Below, in pieces: positions 1 to 8,818 of a stretch of DNA of 64,000 nucleotides. Below the pieces are notes generated by a model. The model made no database searches, was not told where the DNA came from, and saw only the letters and a program-made list of their open reading frames with translations. The position numbers were made by a program, and so were the translations under genes. The stretch lies in NCBI GenBank assembly GCA_958402795.1, contig CATXUX010000013.1, positions 32,185-96,184 of the forward strand. The letters run 5' to 3'. The DNA is from an uncultured Lachnospiraceae bacterium (GTDB taxonomy: Bacteria > Bacillota > Clostridia > Lachnospirales > Lachnospiraceae). Every line of letters starts with the position of its first letter. The first letter of the stretch is position 1.

Positions 1-865
1 TCCAACCGGTATTTTCCACACTGCAATATGCATAGATATCACTGTCTGTCTGGTATATTCCGCTTTCACCCTCCAGAGATTCCAGAATACTGCTGACTGT
101 TTGATCCTTCTGTGCCATCTGCTCCGGATCGCCGCTGTATATAATCGTACCGTCACTTTCATCAACTACAATGATCTCACTGTCTTCGCCCATATTCAGA
201 CCTTCTTCCAGGATCTCCAGTTCCGAAGGATCAATATCAAGGTACAGTGTTCCCATTCGTCTGGTCCGTGCCGCATGCATCGTAGAAACGTCCATATAAT
301 TCCGCGCCATAGTAAACACCTTTTTTTCAGAATTATAATAATAATTGATTTCCGAATGCGTCGGCATGATATAAAGGCTGTTCAGCTCCCCCTCCTGCGG
401 CTTCCACTGGGCATCCAGCACTTTACGGATATTCATATTCTTGGTAGAATCCCGGCTTACATTATAAATCTTGTCGTAGATAAAACGTACATTTTCAATC
501 GACCGGTCCATATTCAGGATATTATAGAGAACATTTGTAATCTGACGCTCTCGTTCCTCTTCCTCCAGTTCCTTATCATCCAGCAGCTCATAAAAATACA
601 GATAGTCATCTGAAGTATAATCGTATAGAGACTGTGTAATATCATCATACTTTCCGATCAGGTCCGATACGTTTTTTCCCATGTTCACTGCCATCTGCGA
701 CGCATTGCTTATCATCACTTCCTCCACACCGGACGAAAGCCGCATATAAAGAATCTGTCCGGTCAGTAAAAGCGGGATCAGACCGATCAGAATAAAAGCG
801 ATAAACATTTTTGCAAACATACTGATATAAATATGACTCTTTCCGGTCTGCTTCTTATTCTGCAT
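1..865 (-). CDS. YesM-type sensor histidine kinase, N-terminal part (cut by window edge)
   Basis: Open minus-strand frame from an ATG at 865 to the window edge, about 288 codons, no stop. It begins with a short basic segment, then a membrane helix (FIAFILIGLIPLLLTGQI) and a long extracytoplasmic region rich in acidic and aromatic residues, which is how Cache-type sensor domains of YesM/LytS-like kinases begin. The HAMP and kinase parts lie outside the window. Its start overlaps the stop of the solute-binding protein gene by 11 bp, so the two are probably translationally coupled. Inference: it senses a sugar, perhaps with the binding protein, and controls this glycan-use operon through an AraC-type regulator beyond the edge. 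Confidence 0.72.
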   Translation of the reverse strand, partial: MQNKKQTGKSHIYISMFAKMFIAFILIGLIPLLLTGQILYMRLSSGVEEVMISNASQMAVNMGKNVSDLIGKYDDITQSLYDYTSDDYLYFYELLDDKELEEEERERQITNVLYNILNMDRSIENVRFIYDKIYNVSRDSTKNMNIRKVLDAQWKPQEGELNSLYIMPTHSEINYYYNSEKKVFTMARNYMDVSTMHAARTRRMGTLYLDIDPSELEILEEGLNMGEDSEIIVVDESDGTIIYSGDPEQMAQKDQTVSSILESLEGESGIYQTDSDIYAYCSVENTGW

Positions 866-2180
866 CCGTAACCGCCCTTTCCCATTCATTCTGATATTCT
901 CTTAGTATCTCTTCTTTTGTTTTTTCCCCATTGAGTACTTCTTTCAGACCTGCACATAAAAAATTCCGAAATCCCTCCGGAGTATCCTCATCTCCGATCT
1001 GCATCTCCGGTTTCAGTACTCCGCCAGCCTCTTCATTGATTTCTTTTAACTGCTCATTTTCTAACGGCATTTCTTTTTTTGTAACCGGAAGTGCATTCAT
1101 CAAACTGCATATCTCTCCATAAATTTCTTCTGAGTAAAAAAACTTCAGAAATTTCACCGCAGCGTCATACTTTTTCTCATCGTTTCTGCACTCTGCCGAG
1201 ATACCCCATCCGGACTGATTGTCGGTAAAGGAATATTTCTGACCTTCATCATCCGGCATAAAGAACCAGCCGAGTTCCATCTCCGGATTGAGACTCTGTA
1301 TCTTTGGGATCTGGTTGCACAGAGAATAAAGCATAACCGCATTGCCGTTCGCTATATACTCGCAGGTCTCTGCATCACTTGTTGTTGCATAACCGCTGTT
1401 GACATACCCTTTTTCAAATAATCCCGTGAACCGCTCCAGCATTTCTGTCGGTTCTGCATCCGTCCATGACGTCTTTCCCGATGTACAGTCGCTCTGCCAT
1501 GTCGGATTTGACGATGTTACACAAGAGTTAAAGAAATATCTGCACCAGAACATCAGATGCCAGCTGTCACCGCCTCCTACGACCAGCGGCGTATACTGCT
1601 TTTCTTTTAATGTCTCACACAAGACTTCAAACTCCTCCCATGTGGCGGGAGGCGTCAGTCCCAGTGCGTCAAACACAGCTTTGTTATAAATCATTCCCTG
1701 CTCCAGCCTGGCGCCGGGGAGTGTATATACACAGCCGTCAGGAGCCGTCCATGTATCCTGCAGAAGTTCTGTCAGTTCATCGGGAAGCGGACAGAACATC
1801 CCTTCCTGATATGCCATCTTTATGTCCTTTATCTCTACCACATCTCCCAGTTCACCGATGGCAGTCTGCCGTTTTAGATAGTCATCATAAAATCCACTCT
1901 GCGTCCTTGTGGAAGGCTGCAGCTTTACCTCAATCTCCGGGTACTTTTCCATAAATGCATCGCACGCCAGACTCACGGATTTGTTCCATCCATCGTCCCC
2001 CGATGCAAACGTCACGATAAGCACCGTCTTTTCCTCTGCCTGCATATTCTCTGCTTCATTGTCCCTGTTATAAAAAACAAAAAGCAGTACAAGCACAACC
2101 ATGACTGCCAGACACCCTACCGCCAAAATCTTGATCCAGTTGTTCTTTTTGATGATCTTCCGGAATTTTTCTTTATACAT
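855..2180 (-). CDS. ABC transporter extracellular solute-binding protein (family 1, sugar type)
   Basis: About 441 residues. An N-terminal basic stretch and one membrane helix (residues about 15-35, VGCLAVMVVLVLLFVFY) are followed by a family-1 solute-binding fold; the segment GMIYNKAVFDALGLTPPATW is typical of sugar-binding proteins of carbohydrate ABC importers. There is no lipobox cysteine, so it is tethered by an uncleaved helix rather than by lipid. I chose the ATG at 2180 because GGTGGG precedes it; the frame extends to 2216. No permease genes are adjacent, and the gene overlaps a sensor kinase. It may therefore present sugar to the kinase instead of, or as well as, to a transporter. 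Confidence 0.85.
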   Translation of the reverse strand: MYKEKFRKIIKKNNWIKILAVGCLAVMVVLVLLFVFYNRDNEAENMQAEEKTVLIVTFASGDDGWNKSVSLACDAFMEKYPEIEVKLQPSTRTQSGFYDDYLKRQTAIGELGDVVEIKDIKMAYQEGMFCPLPDELTELLQDTWTAPDGCVYTLPGARLEQGMIYNKAVFDALGLTPPATWEEFEVLCETLKEKQYTPLVVGGGDSWHLMFWCRYFFNSCVTSSNPTWQSDCTSGKTSWTDAEPTEMLERFTGLFEKGYVNSGYATTSDAETCEYIANGNAVMLYSLCNQIPKIQSLNPEMELGWFFMPDDEGQKYSFTDNQSGWGISAECRNDEKKYDAAVKFLKFFYSEEIYGEICSLMNALPVTKKEMPLENEQLKEINEEAGGVLKPEMQIGDEDTPEGFRNFLCAGLKEVLNGEKTKEEILREYQNEWERAVTDAE

Positions 2181-2280
2181 CGTCCCACCCATATTTCTCA
2201 TCTGCTTCTGTATCATCTATATTTGGAAACATATAACTGTTTATTTTCATAATAATTCCATCCGGCAAATTTTGCAATAT

Positions 2281-3111
2281 TTACAAAAATTTTCGATATA
2301 AATCCGGCCGCCGCTCCAAAAGCCGCGCTTTCCGGTAGTGTTTTGCAGTTTTCAGATCTACTTCTCCAATGACCACGTCATCTCCCCTACAATTGCCGGA
2401 TGCCAGTATCCGTCCGTCCGGCGAGATAATCTGACTCGGACTTCGGAGATCCTGAATATCCATCCAGTACGGCACCCCCATCGCAGCGGCGGTATAGATT
2501 CCGTTCTCATAGGCCCTTGCGGGTCCATAGATCCATTCCCATCCCCACGTTGGGCAGAAAATAATATCCGCGCCTTTCTGTGCCAGTATCCTTGCCGTCT
2601 CCGGGAACTGCATATCCCAGCAGATCGCGAACCCAAACTTTCCATATTCCGTATCTGTTACCATGAAGTCCTCTCCTGCTTTCAGATACGCTTTCTCGTC
2701 CCCTGCCAGATGAATTTTCCTGTAGCACACTTTCACCTCGCCCTTAGGATCAAGAAGAAAAGCACAATTGGAAAGTTCGTTCTGATCGTCTGCATAGAAC
2801 ATTCCCAGAATCAGATATGCCTTCGAATCTTTTGCCGTCTGTAGAAATTTTCCCAGGATATTTTCCTGCGTCTTTCGGATCAGCTTTGTGTAGTCTCCCT
2901 GATACTGCTTCGGCTGTCCGGCAAAATTGATTGCTTCCGCAGTGACAATTACATCCGCCCCCTGACTCGCTGCCCGTTTCGCCAGCAGCAGATTCTTCTC
3001 CGTCATCTCTTTTTGGCACTCCAGAATTTCTGCTTCCGGCCATATATTCTCTCTGTGTTCAAAATCATACAACCTGTTCTGCTTTGTCTGCAGCAATGCG
3101 ATCTTCATCAT
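2281..3111 (-). CDS. Carbon-nitrogen hydrolase (nitrilase superfamily amidase)
   Basis: About 276 residues with the full nitrilase-superfamily triad: Glu59 in VTAEA, Lys132 in YRKIHL and Cys164 in GFAICWD. These enzymes hydrolyse amides, carbamoyl groups or nitriles in the cytoplasm. Start chosen at 3111 (or 3108) behind AAGGGG; the frame extends to 3138. It lies between GH51 and the sugar-binding protein on the same strand. The substrate is not evident. Inference only: it may deal with an amide linked to the plant glycan, or be a passenger of the operon. Confidence 0.85.
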   Translation of the reverse strand: MMKIALLQTKQNRLYDFEHRENIWPEAEILECQKEMTEKNLLLAKRAASQGADVIVTAEAINFAGQPKQYQGDYTKLIRKTQENILGKFLQTAKDSKAYLILGMFYADDQNELSNCAFLLDPKGEVKVCYRKIHLAGDEKAYLKAGEDFMVTDTEYGKFGFAICWDMQFPETARILAQKGADIIFCPTWGWEWIYGPARAYENGIYTAAAMGVPYWMDIQDLRSPSQIISPDGRILASGNCRGDDVVIGEVDLKTAKHYRKARLLERRPDLYRKFL

Positions 3112-3184
3112 TTTCCCCTTCCTCGAAATCTTCTTCACCAGTATTGATGTGCAATAGACTGCACAGGCAAAGGTGTCCGGATTT

Positions 3185-4717
3185 TCATATCAGTTCTACA
3201 TTCAGGACTGCCGCGCTAAGCGGCGGAATCACAATTTCGGCTGACTCTGTATGCCGGAATTCTTTGATGAAAAGACGGTTTGGATGTTCCAGATCGTTTT
3301 CTGTATCCGGTTCCGTATTTCCAAAGTAGTTTCCTGAAACTGCTCCCGCCGTTTTTCCTTTTATTCCAAGACTTACCGTGATGTCTTCTTTTAAATGTCT
3401 GTTTACCAGATTCAATACCAGGCGCTTCTTTTCTCTGTCATAACTGCAGGAAGCGTCCAGATAGGGAACTTCTTTATAATACGTTCCTTCCCATATCGGC
3501 GACTGTACCCAGAGATCCACCGCCTCCAGTTCCTTATTGGGAAGAAATAATTCCTGTACATAAGATACCGCCGTGCGAAAACATCTGCTGCCTCCCTGTT
3601 CTACGATCACCGCCGGAAGTACATTCACAAGCTGCGCCATGTTACACAGCGCCGCAACATCCGCATTTCGGATAAAAATATTAAAATAAGCCGCCGTCAA
3701 AAGGCCATCCGCGGCAGTATAGTTACAGCAGGTATTCTCATCGGCACGATACCATGGGTTATACTCATCCAGCGCAATGCCGATAGGTTTAAAATCTCCA
3801 TGTTTATGCCTGATCAGACGGATATCTTCCCGCATGATCCGATAAGCATCCTCCAATATCTGCATCTGCTCATTCAGATAATAATGCACCTTTTCTGTTC
3901 CCATCTCTTCCCATGTCTGCATGATATCATCCTTGTAATCATGTCCGATATAATGATGCATGTCGATATAATCCAGATATTCAAACATACGGTCCAGTAC
4001 TTCCCGGTTCCAGTTATCAGACGGATTGGGGGAATATCCGGCCGGCGCATCATAGACTCCATCCAGCACCGGGAAATGTGCGCCGCAGCCGATCAGTTTG
4101 ATCGAAGGATCTGCCTCTTTCATTGCCATTGCAAATTCCCGCGCCCGTTTCACATAATCTCCTGCATGATCGAAATACCCAAGTTCCCAGTTTCCGCCGA
4201 CTTCATTTCCGATGCCCCACAGCCTGACTCCATAAGGTTCTTTATGACCGTTTTCCCATCGTTGATCCGCATAACGGCTTCCAATGGAACCGTTGCAGTA
4301 TTCCACCCAGTTTCTTGCTTCTTCCGGGGTTCCGGTTCCCATATTGACGCAGATAAACGGTTCGGCGCCTATTTTTCTGCACCACTTGATATATTCGTCT
4401 GTTCCAAATGAATTATCCGGATTATCATAATGTGTCCTGTATCTTGTCTTCGGCCGTTTTTTCTTTGGTCCGATTCCGTCTTCAAAATGATAGTACGGCG
4501 CATAACAGCCGCCTGGGAACCGAACCGAAGTTACTCCCATTTTTTTCGCCGTTTCGATCACGTCTTTCCGAAATCCGTCCTCATCCGCAACAGGACTTTG
4601 TGGATCATAAACCCCGCCATAGATGCATGTGCCAAGGTTTTCAATAAAACTTCCAAAAATACCAGCGGACACTTTTGATATCACCCTGTCCGGATTTACA
4701 AATACTTCTGCTCTCAT
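3185..4717 (-). CDS. abfA: Alpha-L-arabinofuranosidase, GH51
   Basis: 510 residues, the usual length of intracellular GH51 enzymes. The (beta/alpha)8 catalytic domain has the acid/base Glu172 in WGIGNEVGG and the nucleophile Glu318 in ALDEYNPW; a C-terminal beta-sandwich follows. There is no signal peptide, so it acts in the cytoplasm on imported arabino-oligosaccharides, releasing terminal arabinofuranose. It follows GH39 by 24 bp on the same strand and precedes the nitrilase-family gene, suggesting one transcript. Confidence 0.93.
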   Translation of the reverse strand: MRAEVFVNPDRVISKVSAGIFGSFIENLGTCIYGGVYDPQSPVADEDGFRKDVIETAKKMGVTSVRFPGGCYAPYYHFEDGIGPKKKRPKTRYRTHYDNPDNSFGTDEYIKWCRKIGAEPFICVNMGTGTPEEARNWVEYCNGSIGSRYADQRWENGHKEPYGVRLWGIGNEVGGNWELGYFDHAGDYVKRAREFAMAMKEADPSIKLIGCGAHFPVLDGVYDAPAGYSPNPSDNWNREVLDRMFEYLDYIDMHHYIGHDYKDDIMQTWEEMGTEKVHYYLNEQMQILEDAYRIMREDIRLIRHKHGDFKPIGIALDEYNPWYRADENTCCNYTAADGLLTAAYFNIFIRNADVAALCNMAQLVNVLPAVIVEQGGSRCFRTAVSYVQELFLPNKELEAVDLWVQSPIWEGTYYKEVPYLDASCSYDREKKRLVLNLVNRHLKEDITVSLGIKGKTAGAVSGNYFGNTEPDTENDLEHPNRLFIKEFRHTESAEIVIPPLSAAVLNVELI

Positions 4718-4741
4718 CTCTTTTCCCCATTCTGCTGTTTC

Positions 4742-6283
4742 CTACTGCTCCGAAATCAAAACAACGTTCCAAGGTCTCAGTGTCAGGTTCAGACACAGAG
4801 TTCCCGTTTCATCCGCCTTCAGCATCTCTTCTTTCAGATTCTCCCCACAGGTTTTCAACGCCGTTTCCTGTTCTCGTGTGAGATTTGACGGACAGCCAAA
4901 TGACTCCCACAACTTTACTACGTTTCCACTTTCCTGATCTAGGATCTCCATCCTGAAAGACGATGACGCATCCACCTGGGTGATACACACGGAGAACTCT
5001 TCAGGTTCTCCCTGTTTTTGGAATTCTTCAATCGTTCTTCTGTCAGGATATGCAGAAATCGGAACAGATTCTGTAACTTCTTTCGGATAATGATAAAGAA
5101 GCGTCCGGAGTTTCCCCTGCTGATTTTTGGTAATTATAGTTCCCTCTGTTTTCCAGATTACTTCTTCTCCCAGCGCATTCAGGAAACGGTATGCGTGATA
5201 TGCAGGTTTTTTGATTCCCTGCATATTGAGCAGTCCGAATCCTCCGTGAAATGGTTCCGGTCCCGGTCCTTGTTCTTCAAAGATATCAGTAAACACCCAG
5301 TAGGAAAGAGAATCCACCAGTCCCTCCGAATCCAGATTGCATTTTATGATGTATGCCGCTTCGGCAAGGGAATCATGGCTGCAGTCTCTTGACGTCGGGC
5401 TGGAACTCCATTCCGTCAGATGGATCTTTGCATCTTTATATGCACTGGCATCTACCGTATTTCTAAGCCATGTCAGATCATCTCTCAGGGCATCCACATA
5501 CCGTGACCTGCCTTTCAGTCCGGTTCCTTCCCTTTGATTATCTACTGCAAAATCTGTCGGATACGGATGCGTGGATACAAAATCCACCGGCAGATGTTCT
5601 GTCTCGCAAAAGTGCAGGAAATCCGCGATCCATGTGCCTTTCCATTCTAGGCTCTGCAGGTCCTTCACCTGATTCGTCTTATGTGCACTTACGTCTTCCA
5701 CTTCTCCGTCAAATCTGGAATCCGGCACAAAATTACTGGTCGCCGGTCCGCCGACGCGCAGTTTGTCGCAGACGCCCTTTATTGCATTTACTGAAGTCTG
5801 ATAGAGCCGGAAATACTGCGATTTTGTTCCATGCCAGAAAGCGTGGAGATCCGCCTCGTTCCAGATTTCAAAATACCACTGTTCCACTTCTTCCAGTCCA
5901 TATCTCTCGATCCAGTGTCTGACCAGACCGTCAAGCAGTCTTCCCCACGCTTCATAATCGGCAGGCGGCGTTACATTTCCCTTCCACCAGAACTGGGTTC
6001 CGTCTCCGCCTGCCATCGCTTCCGGCATAAATCCGAACTCCACAAACGGCCGGATTCCCATTTCCAGCAGAGCATCAAACAACATATCTATATAAGCATA
6101 ATTATAAAATTCCCTTTCCCCTTCTCTTCGATATACGCCCATTTCATCGCACAGCAGTCCGTGAAAGCGGATATATTGAAATCCACATTCCCTTACCGCC
6201 ATTTGCAGTTGTTTCTGCCACACTGCCCTTAATCCCTCACCGGCTCTTCCTGCTCCGATACAAGTATTCCAGTATTTTATCAT
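4742..6283 (-). CDS. GH39 family glycosidase, probable beta-xylosidase
   Basis: About 513 residues from the ATG at 6283, which has GGGAAGAAG directly upstream; the frame can also be read from a GTG at 6325. GH39 signatures are the acid/base Glu143 in YFEIWNEADLHAFW and the nucleophile Glu291 in HLTEWSSSP. It has no signal peptide, so it would work in the cytoplasm on xylo-oligosaccharides beside the GH51 enzyme. It is the first gene of the minus-strand operon. Other GH39 activities (for example alpha-L-iduronidase-like) cannot be excluded. Confidence 0.9.
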   Translation of the reverse strand: MIKYWNTCIGAGRAGEGLRAVWQKQLQMAVRECGFQYIRFHGLLCDEMGVYRREGEREFYNYAYIDMLFDALLEMGIRPFVEFGFMPEAMAGGDGTQFWWKGNVTPPADYEAWGRLLDGLVRHWIERYGLEEVEQWYFEIWNEADLHAFWHGTKSQYFRLYQTSVNAIKGVCDKLRVGGPATSNFVPDSRFDGEVEDVSAHKTNQVKDLQSLEWKGTWIADFLHFCETEHLPVDFVSTHPYPTDFAVDNQREGTGLKGRSRYVDALRDDLTWLRNTVDASAYKDAKIHLTEWSSSPTSRDCSHDSLAEAAYIIKCNLDSEGLVDSLSYWVFTDIFEEQGPGPEPFHGGFGLLNMQGIKKPAYHAYRFLNALGEEVIWKTEGTIITKNQQGKLRTLLYHYPKEVTESVPISAYPDRRTIEEFQKQGEPEEFSVCITQVDASSSFRMEILDQESGNVVKLWESFGCPSNLTREQETALKTCGENLKEEMLKADETGTLCLNLTLRPWNVVLISEQ

Positions 6284-6444
6284 CTTCTTCCCATTTTCTC
6301 TTGCACTTACTCTGATCTTCCCCACCGTTGCAGCCTTCTTTCTATTCTGATCTTTTTTCTTATCTTAGCATTTCCTCACCGACAGAAAAGGCAGAAATTC
6401 AAGAAAAACCTGCTGAAAATCGTGTTTTTCCAGCACAGCAGATT

Positions 6445-6487
6445 AAAAAAACGGGAAGAGCCGTCATCTGCTCTGTTCCCGTTTTTT
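6445..6487. terminator. Bidirectional rho-independent terminator
   Basis: ACGGGAA (6451-6457) pairs with TTCCCGT (6475-6481) around an AGC/GCT inner stem, with A-runs on the left and T-runs on the right. On the minus strand it ends the surface-protein operon; it also lies upstream of the GH39 operon and separates the two. Confidence 0.8.
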
Positions 6488-6503
6488 CGCTTTACTCTGT
6501 ATG

Positions 6504-7229
6504 TTACCACTGCTGTTTTCTTTTTCCTACATATACAAGTGCCATTAAAGCTGCAATTGCACCGACGCCAGACAACAGCCACAGCATCAAGTTTGTATTA
6601 TCTCCGGTCTTTACACCGGTACTTTCCGGATTATCAGAATCCGTTTCCTGCTCCGCCAGCACATAATAGCTGTTGTGTGTGGTGGCAAAGGAAATTCTGT
6701 CGTTTTTCACACTACTGTCCATTTTAGAAGCATCATTTCCCTGCGATACATAATAGATCACCGGAGATTTGTATGCCCCGTTTAAGGATATGGTGATTGT
6801 GATGGTTCCCGTCACTTCATATCTCTGCCCGTCGCTGTCCACAAAGTAAATGTCATAAACTCGGAGATTGCTTCCCAAGCCTTCCATGCACTCTGCGATC
6901 CAGTCATACACAGACGTATCCTCTGTCCCGATCTGTTCCACAACAAACAGCAGTCCGTCCGGAAGGCTGTCTCCCTTCACGGTCAAAATGATCCCGTCGG
7001 GAAGCTCCACTTCCCCTTTCCCATTTTCCACGTCATCCGGATGTCCTGCGATCTTTGTTGTCAGCACCGTCTTACCGTCCTGCTCTCCGGAATCTGACGC
7101 AGGCTGCCCGCTGCCGTCCGATCCGACGTATATTTCCTGTGCATATGCAGATACCGGGAATAATGCAGACAGCAGGCACAGGGTCAGAATCCCCGTCAGT
7201 GTCCGGATTCTCTTTTTTAAAAGTCCCAC
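6504..7229 (-). CDS. Sortase-type anchored surface protein
   Basis: 241 residues. It has an N-terminal signal peptide (helix ILTLCLLSALFPVSAYA), an extracellular domain of about 170 residues and a C-terminal sorting signal: VKTGD, then a hydrophobic helix (LMLWLLSGVGAIAALMALVYV) and a basic tail KRKQQW. The start is a GTG at 7229 behind AGAAGGGAGA. It is the last gene of the surface operon. The extracellular part is not recognised. It may be the wall-anchored partner of the small secreted proteins upstream. Confidence 0.8.
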   Translation of the reverse strand: MGLLKKRIRTLTGILTLCLLSALFPVSAYAQEIYVGSDGSGQPASDSGEQDGKTVLTTKIAGHPDDVENGKGEVELPDGIILTVKGDSLPDGLLFVVEQIGTEDTSVYDWIAECMEGLGSNLRVYDIYFVDSDGQRYEVTGTITITISLNGAYKSPVIYYVSQGNDASKMDSSVKNDRISFATTHNSYYVLAEQETDSDNPESTGVKTGDNTNLMLWLLSGVGAIAALMALVYVGKRKQQW

Positions 7230-7259
7230 ATGTATCGTCTCCCTTCTAAAATTCCCGGC

Positions 7260-7748
7260 TTATTCTACATCAAGAAGCTCCGCCTGAAAGGTAACCGACG
7301 CCCGGTATGTCCCCGGACTGGTCTCTCCCCATGTCTCGCTGGGGATGTGAACCGTCAGAGCGGCGTTAGATTCCTCTTTCACGTCCCGACTGTTCCATGT
7401 TTTCCCCGCAAACGCGCTGTCTCCTGTACGGAGTTCAAACGGAAAGCTATTGTCTGCGTCTTCTATATCCACAAACTTTGTGGTGCTGACGCTGACTTTG
7501 ACTTCCTGCTTTGTCCCGATACTTCCGTTTACCGAAAGTTCCCCGATATCTGTATCGACCACACCAAAAGAAATGGTCTGATCTTTCGGAATCGTCAGGA
7601 TATAGCTTGCGTCTTTCTGAACCGTCAGTTCCATCGACTGCGACTGGCTGCTGTCAGCGGCATACGCTGTCAGGGCAGACGATACCAGAACAACCGCCGC
7701 AAGGACAGCGCCCGCAGCTCTCTCTTTCTGTTTTGTTCCTATTTTCAT
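7260..7748 (-). CDS. Small secreted surface protein (beta-sandwich, WxL-like family member)
   Basis: 162 residues: cleavable signal peptide ending in LTAYAA, then a beta-rich domain. It shares the layout of the neighbouring 168-residue protein: an N-terminal strand ending ILTIP, a GTK/VKVSVS central part, and a C-terminal GTYRASVTFQAEL strand. The same ITIP/GTYxGxVTF pattern closes the 1-kb adhesin, so these look like one domain family. There is no anchor; it probably binds the anchored proteins or the cell wall. Exact family not certain. Confidence 0.7.
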   Translation of the reverse strand: MKIGTKQKERAAGAVLAAVVLVSSALTAYAADSSQSQSMELTVQKDASYILTIPKDQTISFGVVDTDIGELSVNGSIGTKQEVKVSVSTTKFVDIEDADNSFPFELRTGDSAFAGKTWNSRDVKEESNAALTVHIPSETWGETSPGTYRASVTFQAELLDVE

Positions 7749-7772
7749 GCCTATGCCGCCTCCCGGTGCATA

Positions 7773-8279
7773 CTATTTATTTACAATCGATGCTTCAAAG
7801 GTAATCGTACCGGTATACAGTCCGGCGTCTGCATCCGCGCCGACTGGCGAGAAATACAAGGATCCGCCTACTGTCGGTACAATAGATTTGCCTTCAAATT
7901 CCGCTACCACTGCATCATCTGCGATTCCGGCGCCTCCATTTGTAAGGCTTACCGTTGAAGTTACATTTTTACTGCTATCGCTAGTATCGGTCAGTGTTAC
8001 CTCGCCGTTCGTGATTCCGGACTTCACCTTGATCTGTACCTTCTCGGCAGATGTAACGTTAATCGCATGAAGTCCTACGCTCGCTCCCACTACCTCTGTC
8101 TCTTTCAGCACAACCGTAGTGGGAATATTCAGCGTAAAAGTGGATGTAGATGCGTCCTTTCTGAATGTCACATTCGTAGAACCTTCCTCCGCATATGCCG
8201 TCATCGCACCTCCCGCGATGATTCCTGCTACCAGGATTGCTGCAATTCCTTTTGTAAAATGTTTTCTGTTTGTCATCAT
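7773..8279 (-). CDS. Small secreted surface protein, paralogue of the protein at 7260
   Basis: 168 residues, with signal peptide cleaved after AMTAYA and a domain ending GLYTGTITFEASIVNK. It has a close homologue inside the mobile element at 39808-40248, again directly downstream of a homologue of the next gene up. Two start codons in tandem (8279, 8276) sit behind GGAGG. The role is unknown: secreted structural or adhesive subunit by inference. Confidence 0.75.
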   Translation of the reverse strand: MMTNRKHFTKGIAAILVAGIIAGGAMTAYAEEGSTNVTFRKDASTSTFTLNIPTTVVLKETEVVGASVGLHAINVTSAEKVQIKVKSGITNGEVTLTDTSDSSKNVTSTVSLTNGGAGIADDAVVAEFEGKSIVPTVGGSLYFSPVGADADAGLYTGTITFEASIVNK

Positions 8280-8293
8280 GTTCGTTTCCTCCT

Positions 8294-8818
8294 TTAATTG
8301 ATTACATTTAATGTTAATTTTATTTCAGAGCCGTTGAGCGGCGTCTGTGCGTCATCCATTGCAAAGCATTCATATTTCAGCACCGCGTCTTCATAAGTTC
8401 CTGCGTCAAGCGTCTGCTCCAATGTAATATCATAGATTCCCTTTCCCGGCTCTATAAGGTCAGACTGCCAGAGCTGTGTGCCGTCGGACAAAAGCAGCGA
8501 CATGCGGAAATAACAGGTATTCTGCTCCGGGTTGTAGAGATTCACCGACTGTTCCTCAGAATCCGCTTTCAGCGTAATGCTCCCGTACCCCGGGATATCG
8601 ATGGTGTCCGTGTTTTTCTCTCCCTCATATACATCCCGTTCCCCCGTCCAATCCTCGGCATTTTCATCCGTGGTCAGTCCGCCGCGCTGCGGGGTATCTT
8701 CCCCGAACCAGTGATTCCAGTTCAGTCCCACAAACACTCCGGCTCCCACAAGCAGGATTACCAACACGATCAGAAGAAGGATTTTCCCTGTCTTTCCTTT
8801 TGGATTGTTTTCATTCAT
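8294..8818 (-). CDS. Membrane-tethered surface protein, partner of the small secreted protein
   Basis: 174 residues. Short basic N-terminus, one membrane helix (ILLLIVLVILLVGAGVFVGL), then an extracytoplasmic beta domain with DENAEDWTG, a central DTIDIPGYGS strand, and EPGKGIYDITLEQ near the C-terminus. It overlaps the end of the adhesin gene by 4 bp and is followed after 14 bp by the secreted protein gene. A homologue with the same order of genes is on the mobile element at 40245-40731. Probably an accessory or assembly factor for the secreted proteins; not assigned to a named family. Confidence 0.75.
   Translation of the reverse strand: MNENNPKGKTGKILLLIVLVILLVGAGVFVGLNWNHWFGEDTPQRGGLTTDENAEDWTGERDVYEGEKNTDTIDIPGYGSITLKADSEEQSVNLYNPEQNTCYFRMSLLLSDGTQLWQSDLIEPGKGIYDITLEQTLDAGTYEDAVLKYECFAMDDAQTPLNGSEIKLTLNVIN

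Noticed and set aside
101..613. Plus-strand ORF of 170 codons
   Set aside because: Antisense shadow of the partial sensor kinase, which has a coherent membrane and sensor sequence.
5470..6232. Plus-strand ORFs opposite GH39
   Set aside because: Shadows; the minus-strand frame has both catalytic glutamates and full family similarity.
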